A DNA stretch of 64,000 nt from contig JAWKHH010000001.1 in the NCBI GenBank assembly GCA_041394945.1, positions 1,116,001 through 1,180,000 on the forward strand, given 5' to 3'. This document shows, piece by piece, positions 47,596 to 56,431 of this stretch. Source of the stretch: Bryobacteraceae bacterium (lineage in GTDB: Bacteria; Acidobacteriota; Terriglobia; Bryobacterales; Bryobacteraceae). Numbering within the stretch: position 1 is the first letter of the stretch; each line of letters starts with the position of its first letter. A model generated the notes under the pieces. That model did no database searches and was not told the DNA's origin. It was given only the letters and a program-made list of their open reading frames with translations. The translations under genes were made by a program, and so were the position numbers.

Positions 47596-49118
47596 TGCCG
47601 CCCTCCCCCCGCCTGCCCCGCCGCCGGCGCCGCGGCAACCGGACTGATCGTCGCGATCACATCCGGCTCGCGCATCACGGTTTCCTCGAGCGCCGCCCGG
47701 ATCGCCTCCGGCTTCGCCGCCTCGATCGCCGCCAGCATCTCTCCCAGCGCCGCCGTCGACCCGTACTCCTGGATCGCGCGCGTCAGCAACGTCGAACACC
47801 GCTCCGGGTCTTCAAACTGTCGTAGGATCTGCGCCCGCGCCCGCTTCTTCAGTGGGATCAGCGCCTCCGGCCTGATCTCCGCTCCCGCCACTCCCGCCAG
47901 CATCGACCGCGAGGCCTGCTCGAGCGCCTCGAGCGAGACGCCCGACGCCGGCAGCAACAGCAGCACCAGCGCGTCCTCGATCGCATCCGTCGGCGATTCC
48001 TGCACCTGGTGCCGCAGCAGCGCCGGTGTCTCCTGCTGCCGCAGTTCCAGCCACGATTGCGGTCCCCCGGCCAGCCACTGCCGAGCCAGGTAGCGTCCCG
48101 CGGCGGTCGTGGCGTTCGCCGGCGGACGCCGCCACGCCATCCAGATCTGTGGATTCGCCGAAGCCCGGATCGCCGTCCGGCGCGTCTTGCCGGCGCCGTC
48201 GCCCTTCGCCTTGCCCGCCTCCCGGGGACGCGCCGCGGCTTCGCCCGCCGGAACCGCCGCCAGATGCGCCTCCGCCCACGCCCGCACCTCGGCCGGCGTT
48301 ACGTCGCCCACCACCGCGATCGCGATGTTACCCGGCCGGTAATACCGCGCGAAGAACGTTTTCGCCTCGCTCACGCGCGCCCGCTCGAATTCCGACATCG
48401 GAGCCCCCAGCTTCGCGTAGGGGTGCCCTTCGAACAACGCCCCGTAGAACTGGCTCGCGATCGGCGCCACGCCCTGCATCGAGCGCCGCAGCAGCATCTC
48501 TTTCATATCCGCGCGATCGTCGTAAAAGAACCGCCACGACGGATGCCGGAGCCACTCCCCCCACATCCGGAACAGCAGCTCCGCCCGTTCAGCCGGCATC
48601 GAAACCGAATAATCGCTCGAGTCCGTATTCAATACGGAGGTGTATCCCGAAGCGCCGTTTTCGTTCAAAACGTCCTCGAAGTACATCCGGCTGCCGAGCG
48701 CGCCCGCCTTCGCCAGCAGCATCTTTGCCTCGGCTTCGGCGTCCTGGCTGGCAATCCGCTCTCTCGCCGTCGTCCCGCGCGGCGCCATCGCCAGCGCTTT
48801 TTCCGCCGCCTCGAGCGCGGCCTTCTCTTGAGCTGGATTCCGCGACCCGAGCGTCTCGGAGCCGTTCAGGAAATTGCGGTCCACCAGCCGCGATAGCCCC
48901 GCCCAGCCTTCCGGCTCTTGCGCCGAACCGGCGAAGACCCGGAAATGCAGATACACAATCGGCGTCGCGTGGCGCTCGAGCACCGCGATTCGCAATCCGT
49001 TGTCGAGCTTTATCTCGGTGAGGCCGCCCCCCCACAGCTCCGCTCCGCCCGCGGCCGCGGCGGGCCCGGCGGCCAGCGGTAGCGCCCACAATGGGAGAAC
49101 CCAGGCAAGAACACGCAT
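47592..49118 (-). CDS. M16-family subunit with degenerate zinc motif
   Basis: From ATG at 49118 the product has 508 residues with a clear signal peptide; GTG at 49136 is an alternative. The zinc motif region reads GLSRLVDRNFLNGSE: R, D and R replace H, E and H of HxxEH. The rest aligns with catalytic-type M16 subunits (YTSVLNTDSSDYSVSMPAE, GHPYAKLGAP and YYRPGNIAIAVVGDV). Loss of catalysis is inferred from these residues. It is upstream of and coupled to the second M16 subunit. Confidence 0.82.
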   Translation of the reverse strand: MRVLAWVLPLWALPLAAGPAAAAGGAELWGGGLTEIKLDNGLRIAVLERHATPIVYLHFRVFAGSAQEPEGWAGLSRLVDRNFLNGSETLGSRNPAQEKAALEAAEKALAMAPRGTTARERIASQDAEAEAKMLLAKAGALGSRMYFEDVLNENGASGYTSVLNTDSSDYSVSMPAERAELLFRMWGEWLRHPSWRFFYDDRADMKEMLLRRSMQGVAPIASQFYGALFEGHPYAKLGAPMSEFERARVSEAKTFFARYYRPGNIAIAVVGDVTPAEVRAWAEAHLAAVPAGEAAARPREAGKAKGDGAGKTRRTAIRASANPQIWMAWRRPPANATTAAGRYLARQWLAGGPQSWLELRQQETPALLRHQVQESPTDAIEDALVLLLLPASGVSLEALEQASRSMLAGVAGAEIRPEALIPLKKRARAQILRQFEDPERCSTLLTRAIQEYGSTAALGEMLAAIEAAKPEAIRAALEETVMREPDVIATISPVAAAPAAGQAGGGRQ

Positions 49119-49310
49119 TAGTACCAGCTTACTCACAATGCCCCGCGGATCGCGATTCTACCTGCCAGCCGCCGCCATTCTCCGCCCTGTTCACAATTTA
49201 CAAGCCCGCCGGCCAGCGCAATTCCGAAATGGTGGTAGAGTAGAAAACCAGCGAAACCGAATCGGCGCGCCAGGCTCAGAGGCGTGGCGCATCGAGATGT
49301 GGAGGTGGCC

Positions 49311-52300
49311 ATGCACTCACCATGGAAAGCGTTGGGCGCTATTGGTCTCGCGCCCGCCATCACACTGGGACTGGTTCTCGCGCCCGCGATCGCTGAGGCG
49401 CAGGATACAGTGGCCCGTGCGCGCCAGTTGGAGGCGCAGGGCAATTACGCCGGAGCTCGCCAGTTGCTCGAGGACGGCGCCCGGCAAAACCCGCCCGTCG
49501 AAGCGAATCTCATCGCCTTCGCCGAGTTCCTCGATCGATATCGCGACCCCGACGCCCGCGCCGCCTACGAGCGCGTCGCCGCCGGTAATCTCGCACCCGA
49601 GCGGAAGCGCGCCGTCCTCCACAGGCTCGTGATCCTCGACCTTCTCGCCGGCGACCGCGACGCCGCCGCCAAACGCCTCGCCGCCTACCGCTCCGCCGGA
49701 GGCTCGGCCCTCCCCGAATCCGCTCCCCAACCGCCGCCGCCCACCGCTCTTCCCGTCGCCTACATTCCCGGACCCATCACCGGCTTCAACCGCATGGCCG
49801 CCCTCGCGCCCGATCTGAAATCCGTCGACATCCTGCCCGCCCTCGCCCGCAACGTCGTCACCAACGGTTATCAGGCTTCCAACAGCCAGGAAGCACTCGA
49901 GCAGACCGAGTACCTCAAGCTCGTCTTCCGCTACCTCTCGCAGGCCCGCGAACTGGACCGCTTCGCCGGCGATAGTAAGACCCTCGTCCTCGACACCTGC
50001 GACTCTCCCAAGACCGGCGAGTTGTTGAAGATCCTCGGCTACCGCATGCGCGGCCAATGCGGCGGCGACGTCGTCCTCGAAACCGTCAACGCCGGCCGCG
50101 CCTTCCTCACGATCGACTCCGGGTTCCCGCTCGCAGAAATGGAACTCGCCCTTCGCACCAACCGCCCCTTCAGCTACCCCTACAAGCCCACCGAAATCCC
50201 CGTCCTCTACGGACCCGAATACTGGATGTCCGCGGAAAAAGAAAAGAAGGATAAGCCCGAGTTCATCGACGTCTTCCTTTCCGATCCCGCCCTCTGCCGC
50301 CTCTACCTCGGCCTCTCCAAGCTCGACGCCTCCACCGCCGCCGAACTCCGGAAAGCGATCCCCGTCCAGCGCCTCCGCGCCTTCGCCCACGTCCTCGATT
50401 TCTTCGGCGGCATGTTCCGCATCCGCGACGGCAAGGTCGACGTCCCCGGCGGCCCCTCCGCCGAAGCCATCTGGGCGGAACTCGCCGGCGCCCAACCCAA
50501 CCAGGGCGCGGCGTTCATTGAAAAGCTCCTCGCCAAGGACGACGGCTGGCTCAACAGCTATTTCGATTCGCTGTCCCGCATCGAAGGCCCCGTTCTTCAG
50601 TACCTCACCCAGGCGGACCGCATGCGCCGCTTCTACACCGCCATCCGCGGCCGCGTCACCAGCCCCGGCCCGGCCCGCCCCGTCTTCCGGTCCAACACGG
50701 ACCTGATGCTGCTCACCACCCGTCTCCGCATGGAGTCCGACGGCCGTCCGCACATCCCCGGCGGCATCGAAGTCTGGCGCGACTTCTTCGTCAAACACCC
50801 CCACGGCAAGTACGACGGTAAACTCACCAGGCTCGCCTCCGGATGGAAGGAACCCGACGACCTGCTCGAGGCCCTCTTCGCCCTCTGCCGCAAAGCCGTC
50901 GAAAACGAACCGCTGAAGATATTCATGGCGATGACGGACCTCAACTACCGCCGCGCCAAGCCGCTCGAACCCTCCACCGTCGATCGCCTCGCGCGCGCCT
51001 GGCGTATCGCCGGCTCCCAGTACCCAGTCTTCTCCGAGGTTCCCACGCTCGGCGATGCCACCATCGTCTCCTACCTCGAGACCATCGAATCGCTCAGCGG
51101 GATCCGCAATCAGCAGAACCGCGCCGATGCCGCCGGATCGTTCCAGGCCCTCGTCGGCCTCTGGCAGATCTTCGCCCGCAACGGCAACATCCGCGGAGAG
51201 GACGCCGAGTCCGCCCTCGCCGACATCATCAAGGGCTTCGCCGCCGTCAAAGCTCCGGCCGAGGTCTTCACCGCCTCGGTCGCCGGAGCCAACCGCCTCC
51301 TCGCCGCTGCCAACACCCCCGCTGGCGCCTCCCCACATGACCGCATGCTTGCCCTGCTCGCCGGCACCACTACGCCCAAGGACGTCGATGCCCACCAGCA
51401 GCTCCTACAGGACATGGTCCGCATTTTTGAGGCGCAGAAGCTCATCTCCCTCAAAACCATCCTCGATCTCGCGGCCCAGATTGACGAACAGGCCAAGGGC
51501 GGCAAGTTCGAGCCCACCATCGCCAACCGCCTCACTGCCCGGATGCAGGAGATTCAGCTCCCCCGCGCCTCCCTCACCGGCATCGAGAAGAACGCACTCT
51601 CCTTCGGCTACTGGACCGAAAAGCATATCGAAGCCGAGCGCAAGGTCCGCATCCGGGCCATGCTCGAAAAAGCAGGCGCCGACGCCGGCAAACTCAATGA
51701 CGCGCGCGCCGAACTGACACCCATCCTCCGCGACACCCTCGTCGGGTTCAACTACCTCTACTACGCTCCCCCCGGAGCCCAGCTCCTGCAAACCAACCCC
51801 CTGTTCGTTCGCAGTCACGATTTCCTCGGCGTCCAGGGCGCCAACCAAACCTGGCGCACCACCGAAGTCCTCGGCTCCGGCTGGCCCTCGAGCGCCGGCG
51901 GCCGCCTCGTCGGTTCCCTCGCCGGCCTCCCTTACGCCCTCGCCGAGGCCGAGCAGAACTTCCTCATCCCCAGCCGCGAGCAGGCTCTCATCTGGGGCGA
52001 CCTCGTCCCGCAGATGATGCTCAGCGCCAAGATCCCCCGCTTCTGGAACGTGTCCCCGCTCCAGATTCACTGGGTCGGCCTCCACCTGCGCCAGGGCGAA
52101 GCCCTCGTCGCCGAATCCCACATGAATCCGCAACTGCGCGCCGCGCTAGTCGAACAACTCGGCCGCCTCGCCGCGCCGGCCCGCACCAGCCGCGTCGACG
52201 AATTCATCCTCCAGGGCGACCTTCGCAACGCCCTCGAGAACATCACCGCCTCCGAGTTGTACCTCCTCGGCTCGTGGAAAGCTCCCGGCGCCGGCGACAA

Positions 52301-52712
52301 CCCCCTCGTCCGCGAAATCGCTTCCTTGAGCGCGCGTTCTCCCGCGTCCCTCCAGCCCGCCGCCATCTCTCGCGCCTTCGGCACTCCCAAACCGACCCTC
52401 ACCAACTCGCTCCGCCCCGAACTTCTCAACCTGCGGACCTTCCCCACCCTCATGGGCTACTCGTCCCGCCTGATGGCCGAAAGCTGGGAAGCGCACATCC
52501 TCTATTACGTGGGCCTCGCCGACGAACTGCACCTCTCGCCCGACCGCCTCAACGTTGCGATCCCCGAGTGGACCCGCCAAACCGTTGAGCGCATCTTCGC
52601 CACCCACCTCGAAGATTGGCCCGCGCTGCTGCGCTCTCTGCGCAACGTCGGTCAGGAAGCAAGGCTGAGCGCCCGCGGCGCGTCGGCCGCCGAAAAGACG
52701 GCTGGAGAATAA
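49311..52712 (+). CDS. Large secreted helical-repeat protein of unknown function
   Basis: The ATG at 49311 has GGAGG just upstream, giving 1133 residues with a signal peptide (to about residue 31). The N-terminal 100 residues look like TPRs (RARQLEAQGNYAGARQLLEDGA). The long middle is helix-rich with no known motif. The segment FNYLYYAPPGAQLLQTNPLFVRSHDF near residue 825 is distinctive. No family was recognised beyond similar large acidobacterial proteins. It precedes a VWFA gene by 7 bases, so they form one operon. Confidence 0.7.
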   Translation: MHSPWKALGAIGLAPAITLGLVLAPAIAEAQDTVARARQLEAQGNYAGARQLLEDGARQNPPVEANLIAFAEFLDRYRDPDARAAYERVAAGNLAPERKRAVLHRLVILDLLAGDRDAAAKRLAAYRSAGGSALPESAPQPPPPTALPVAYIPGPITGFNRMAALAPDLKSVDILPALARNVVTNGYQASNSQEALEQTEYLKLVFRYLSQARELDRFAGDSKTLVLDTCDSPKTGELLKILGYRMRGQCGGDVVLETVNAGRAFLTIDSGFPLAEMELALRTNRPFSYPYKPTEIPVLYGPEYWMSAEKEKKDKPEFIDVFLSDPALCRLYLGLSKLDASTAAELRKAIPVQRLRAFAHVLDFFGGMFRIRDGKVDVPGGPSAEAIWAELAGAQPNQGAAFIEKLLAKDDGWLNSYFDSLSRIEGPVLQYLTQADRMRRFYTAIRGRVTSPGPARPVFRSNTDLMLLTTRLRMESDGRPHIPGGIEVWRDFFVKHPHGKYDGKLTRLASGWKEPDDLLEALFALCRKAVENEPLKIFMAMTDLNYRRAKPLEPSTVDRLARAWRIAGSQYPVFSEVPTLGDATIVSYLETIESLSGIRNQQNRADAAGSFQALVGLWQIFARNGNIRGEDAESALADIIKGFAAVKAPAEVFTASVAGANRLLAAANTPAGASPHDRMLALLAGTTTPKDVDAHQQLLQDMVRIFEAQKLISLKTILDLAAQIDEQAKGGKFEPTIANRLTARMQEIQLPRASLTGIEKNALSFGYWTEKHIEAERKVRIRAMLEKAGADAGKLNDARAELTPILRDTLVGFNYLYYAPPGAQLLQTNPLFVRSHDFLGVQGANQTWRTTEVLGSGWPSSAGGRLVGSLAGLPYALAEAEQNFLIPSREQALIWGDLVPQMMLSAKIPRFWNVSPLQIHWVGLHLRQGEALVAESHMNPQLRAALVEQLGRLAAPARTSRVDEFILQGDLRNALENITASELYLLGSWKAPGAGDNPLVREIASLSARSPASLQPAAISRAFGTPKPTLTNSLRPELLNLRTFPTLMGYSSRLMAESWEAHILYYVGLADELHLSPDRLNVAIPEWTRQTVERIFATHLEDWPALLRSLRNVGQEARLSARGASAAEKTAGE

Positions 52713-52719
52713 TACACAT

Positions 52720-53781
52720 ATGCGTGATCGCAGAACTGCACTTTGGCTCGGCCTTCCGTTGGCCGCTCTCGCGGCGGCTACGCTCGTCACCGATTCCGCG
52801 CTCTATGGCCAGGCGCCGGCGGGCGCGCCCAGTGAAGAGACCCCGACCTTTCGCGTCAAGGTCGACATGGTGGTGCTCAGCTTCACCGTCACCGACAACA
52901 AGGGCAAGTACATCACGGGTCTCAAGGCCAAGGATTTTCGCGTCCTTGAGGACGGCATTCAGCAGAGGATCAACACCTTCGGCGAAGGCAACAAGCCCCC
53001 CGTGCTGGTGATGGAAGACGGCAGCACCCGGCCTCTCGCCCTCGGCGCCACCGGCGCTCCCGCCCCGCAAGGCGGCGAACCCGGCGCCGACGCCGCGCCC
53101 AAAACCGACTCCTTTGTCGGCACCAACGTCTTCGTCCTGTTCGATACCTCCAACTACATGTACCGCGGCTTCGTCTATGCCTCCGACGCCATCGCCGACT
53201 TCATCCGCGGCCTCGATCGCGCCGATTCCGTCGCCGTCTACACTTTCTCCCGCAACATGTCGCGCGCCTCCAGTCTTACCCCGGAACGTAACGACGCCAT
53301 CGTTGGCCTCCGCAAAGCTGTCGCCGGCGACGACGCCGCTCTCTACAACGCGCTTCTGCTCACCCTCCGCGACGCCGCCAAAGTCCCCGGCCGCAAGGTC
53401 GTCATCGTCTTCTCCAACGGCCCCGACAACGCATCCATGGTCGCCCCCGACGATGTCCGCGCCGTCGCCGAAGACGAAGGCATCCCCATCTACGTCATCT
53501 CCACGTCCGATGTCTCCCGCGACCCCATCTCGACGAACGTCTTTAAGAGGATCTCCCAGCGCACCGGAGGCCAGGTCTACTTCGCCAAGACATGGCAGAA
53601 ACAGGTGGAGGCGTTCGAGTCCATCCGCGAATCCCTCGGCAACTCCTACACCGTCACCTACTATCCGCAGCAGAACCCAAACGAGGGCTTCCGCAAGATC
53701 GCCGTCGAGATCGTGAACGACGCGGGCAAGAAACTCCGCGTCCGGGCACGCCCGGGTTACCGCCCCAGCCGAACGTTCTAA
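52720..53781 (+). CDS. VWFA-related secreted protein
   Basis: The 353-residue product has a signal peptide. A beta domain (VVLSFTVTDNKGKYITGL, then DFRVLEDGIQQRI) is typical of acidobacterial VWFA-related proteins. The A domain starts VFVLFDTSNYM, so the MIDAS has D-T-S but tyrosine at the last serine position. The end (YTVTYYPQQNPNEGFRKIAVEI) is also typical. It may act with the large protein upstream. Confidence 0.82.
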   Translation: MRDRRTALWLGLPLAALAAATLVTDSALYGQAPAGAPSEETPTFRVKVDMVVLSFTVTDNKGKYITGLKAKDFRVLEDGIQQRINTFGEGNKPPVLVMEDGSTRPLALGATGAPAPQGGEPGADAAPKTDSFVGTNVFVLFDTSNYMYRGFVYASDAIADFIRGLDRADSVAVYTFSRNMSRASSLTPERNDAIVGLRKAVAGDDAALYNALLLTLRDAAKVPGRKVVIVFSNGPDNASMVAPDDVRAVAEDEGIPIYVISTSDVSRDPISTNVFKRISQRTGGQVYFAKTWQKQVEAFESIRESLGNSYTVTYYPQQNPNEGFRKIAVEIVNDAGKKLRVRARPGYRPSRTF

Positions 53782-53864
53782 CCCGGAACACGACCCGCTC
53801 TACAGAGCCGCGCCCGCCAGGAAGCGGTCCCTCCGCCAGGCCGGCTCAGACTATCCTGGTTGAC

Positions 53865-55883
53865 ATGCACGCGACCACCCTGCGCCCGTACTGTCTCCTG
53901 ATTGCCGCCGCCGCCGCTGCGCAAATCCCCTCCAGCTCCCTCTGGGAATGGCGAACCCCCGGCCCCCCCGACATCGCCCCCGACGGCCGCCGTGTCGTCT
54001 ACGCCCTCGAACGCGCCAACCAACAGACCGACGCCTTCTTCTCCAACCTCTGGCTCGCCTCCACCGACGGCAAGGACCACCGCCCCCTCACTACCGGCGA
54101 CTTCCGCGACTCCGCGCCGCAATTCTCCCCCGACGGCGCCCGCGTCGCCTACCTCACCAACCGGAGCGGTAGAACCCAGCTTCACGTCCGCTGGCTCGAC
54201 GGCCTCAACGAAACCCAGGTCACCCACGGCGAATCCGGACCCCAGTCCTTCGCCTGGTCCCCCGATGGCCGCTCCATCGCCTACACCGCCCGCGTCACCG
54301 CCGAGCCCGAATTCAAACTCGACCTCGCCAAGGCGCCAAAGGGAGCCAAGTGGGCCGAACCCGCCACCGTCGTCACCCGACTCAAGTGGCGCGCCGACCG
54401 CACCCCCGGCCAGGGCATCGTCGAAAACGGCGAAACGCACATCTTCGTGGTTCCCGCCGACGGAGGCGCCCCCCGCCGCCTCACCGCACCCGGCATGAGC
54501 TTCCAAGGCGCGCCCTCCTGGACCCCCGACGGCAAGTCCCTCGTCGCCGCCGCCGACAAGTTCCCCCAAGCCGACTCCCAGCTCTACCCCACCGACATCT
54601 ACGTCATCTCTCTCGCCGGCGGCGAACCCCGCCGCCTCACCTCCCGCAACGGCCCCGAATCCAATCCCGCCGTCTCCCCCGACGGCGCCTGGGTCGCCTT
54701 CCTCGGCTTCGAAGACAAGGGCCAGGCCCATCACGTCACCCTCCTCCACATCGTCCCCACCGCCGGCGGCGAGCCCCAGCGACTCTCGGCGAAACTCGAC
54801 CGCAACGTCCTCTCCCCCGTATGGACCGCCGACTCGAAATCGATCCTCGCCGTCGTCGAAGACCGCGGCATCGCCCACGTCCACGCCTTCAACCTGAAAG
54901 GCGATTCGAAGCCCCTCACCTCCGGCAACGTCCGCTATGCAACCGCCTACGCCGCCAGCGAATCGATCGCCGTGTCGCGCACCGGCCAGGTCGCCCTCAC
55001 CCGCTCGGCGTATCTCGAGCCCAAGGATATCTGGCATTTCCACGCCGCCAACCCCGCCACTGCCACGCGCCTCACCCACTCGAACGACGCCGTCCTCGAA
55101 GCCCACAAGCCTGGCAAGGTCGAAGAGGTCCTCTACAAATCCTTCGACGGCCGCGAAATGCAGGGATGGGCGATCTTTCCGCCCGATTTCGACCCCGCGA
55201 AGAAGTACCCCCTCATCCTTGACATCCACGGCGGACCCCACGCCATGTACGGTGTCGAATTCAACTGGCAGATGCAGACCTGGGCCGCCCGCGGCTACGT
55301 CGTCCTCTACACGAATCCGCGCGGCTCCACCGGCTACGGCGAAGCCTTCGGCGATATCATTCACGCCAAGTACCCAGGCGACGACTACAAGGACCTCATG
55401 GCCGGCGTCGACGCCATGATCGCCAAAGGCTCCATCGATCCCGCGCGCCTCTACGTCACCGGCGGCAGCGGAGGCGGCATCCTCACCGCATGGACCGTCA
55501 CGCAAACCACGCGCTTCCGCGCCGCCGTCAGCCAATACCCCGTCATCAACTGGATCACGCAAGCCGGATCCTCCGACATTCCCCTCGCCATGCACCGCTG
55601 GATGAAAGGAACGCCCTGGGAGAATACGAAGCAGTACCTTGAACGCTCGCCCCTCTTCTTCGCCGGCAACGTCAAGACCCCCACCATGCTCCTCACCGGA
55701 GAAGAGGACTGGCGCACTCCCATCGCCCAGACCGAAGAGTTCTACGTCGCGCTGAAAACCCGCGGCGTCGACACCGTCATGGTCCGCTTCCCCAATGAAC
55801 CCCACGGCATCCGCGGCCGCCACCCCAGCCACCGCGTCGCCAAGGCCGACTACATCGTCGGCTGGTTCGACCGGCACAAGTAA
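53865..55883 (+). CDS. S9-family serine peptidase (prolyl oligopeptidase/acylaminoacyl type), secreted
   Basis: From ATG at 53865 the product has 672 residues with a signal peptide. A propeller comes first (PD40 repeats such as FSPDGARVAYLTNRSG). The alpha/beta hydrolase follows with the nucleophile in VTGGSGGGILTAW, the acid in LLTGEEDWRTP and the histidine in FPNEPHGI. It should cleave short peptides in the periplasm or outside the cell. Confidence 0.92.
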   Translation: MHATTLRPYCLLIAAAAAAQIPSSSLWEWRTPGPPDIAPDGRRVVYALERANQQTDAFFSNLWLASTDGKDHRPLTTGDFRDSAPQFSPDGARVAYLTNRSGRTQLHVRWLDGLNETQVTHGESGPQSFAWSPDGRSIAYTARVTAEPEFKLDLAKAPKGAKWAEPATVVTRLKWRADRTPGQGIVENGETHIFVVPADGGAPRRLTAPGMSFQGAPSWTPDGKSLVAAADKFPQADSQLYPTDIYVISLAGGEPRRLTSRNGPESNPAVSPDGAWVAFLGFEDKGQAHHVTLLHIVPTAGGEPQRLSAKLDRNVLSPVWTADSKSILAVVEDRGIAHVHAFNLKGDSKPLTSGNVRYATAYAASESIAVSRTGQVALTRSAYLEPKDIWHFHAANPATATRLTHSNDAVLEAHKPGKVEEVLYKSFDGREMQGWAIFPPDFDPAKKYPLILDIHGGPHAMYGVEFNWQMQTWAARGYVVLYTNPRGSTGYGEAFGDIIHAKYPGDDYKDLMAGVDAMIAKGSIDPARLYVTGGSGGGILTAWTVTQTTRFRAAVSQYPVINWITQAGSSDIPLAMHRWMKGTPWENTKQYLERSPLFFAGNVKTPTMLLTGEEDWRTPIAQTEEFYVALKTRGVDTVMVRFPNEPHGIRGRHPSHRVAKADYIVGWFDRHK

Positions 55884-55953
55884 TGGACCCGGTCGCGATG
55901 GGAATAATCAGCGACACTGGTGGGTGAGAGCAGCATTCCCATGGTGCATCGGC

Positions 55954-56200
55954 ATGTCGCCGGAACACAGTCACGCGTTGGAGGCCCTCGTTGGACGCAC
56001 GCTGCTGCAGGACGAGAGCGTCGTCGTACGTCCCGCCCGAATCGACGAGCGCATTGCCGAGGTCGAAGCGCGAAAGGCCGCCGCAAGCGCTTTGTTTGAG
56101 CACATAGATTGAATCGCGGAACGCGCCGAAGGCATCGCTGACAGCGAACTGGACTCACCCATCGACGAGGCCAGCCACCTCGCAAGCCGGCACAGGGCGG
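55954..56200 (+). pseudogene. Small antitoxin-like gene interrupted by an in-frame TGA
   Basis: ATG at 55954 opens MSPEHSHALEALVGRTLLQ and a charged helix (RIDERIAEVEARKAAASAL). TGA at 56110-56112 interrupts. The frame continues as IAERAEGIADSELDSPIDEAS and reads into the second copy of the 29-base repeat. A single change of CGA to TGA would explain the stop. The family was not identified; the antitoxin idea rests on size and charge only. Confidence 0.35.
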
Positions 56201-56207
56201 GGCGCCC
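56179..56207 (+). repeat. 29-base dispersed repeat, copy 2
   Basis: This copy begins with CTCGCAAGCCGGCACA and ends GGCGGGGCGCCC. It matches 25861-25889 with two mismatches. Confidence 0.6.
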
Positions 56208-56230
56208 AGCGCAGTCCCGAAGTCCCCGCC

Positions 56231-56404
56231 ATGCCCAAGGCGCTCATGAAGCTCCACCGCGCGAACATCACCGCGGCCAACTACCCCGCCGTCGACTTCC
56301 ACTTCCACGGCCGCGCCCTCCGCGCCCCGGACGACTACGCCAACGCGCTCCGTCACCTCCTCGCCGCGCTCGCCACTGTCGAAGCCCGCCTGCGGGGAAG
56401 GTAG
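56231..56404 (+). pseudogene. Amidohydrolase-like N-terminal fragment
   Basis: A 57-codon frame from ATG at 56231 reads MPKALMKLHRANITAANY, then PAVDFHFHGRALRAPDDY. The DFHFHGR segment looks like the first metal-binding strand of TIM-barrel amidohydrolases. It then stops. A whole enzyme needs about 300 residues, so this is a remnant. Confidence 0.45.
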
Positions 56405-56431
56405 ATCGGGCCATTCGGCGAAGAGAACGGA

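Noticed and set aside
53778..55877. 699-residue antisense frame opposite the S9 peptidase
   Set aside because: It is a composition shadow; the plus strand has a full catalytic triad and signal peptide.
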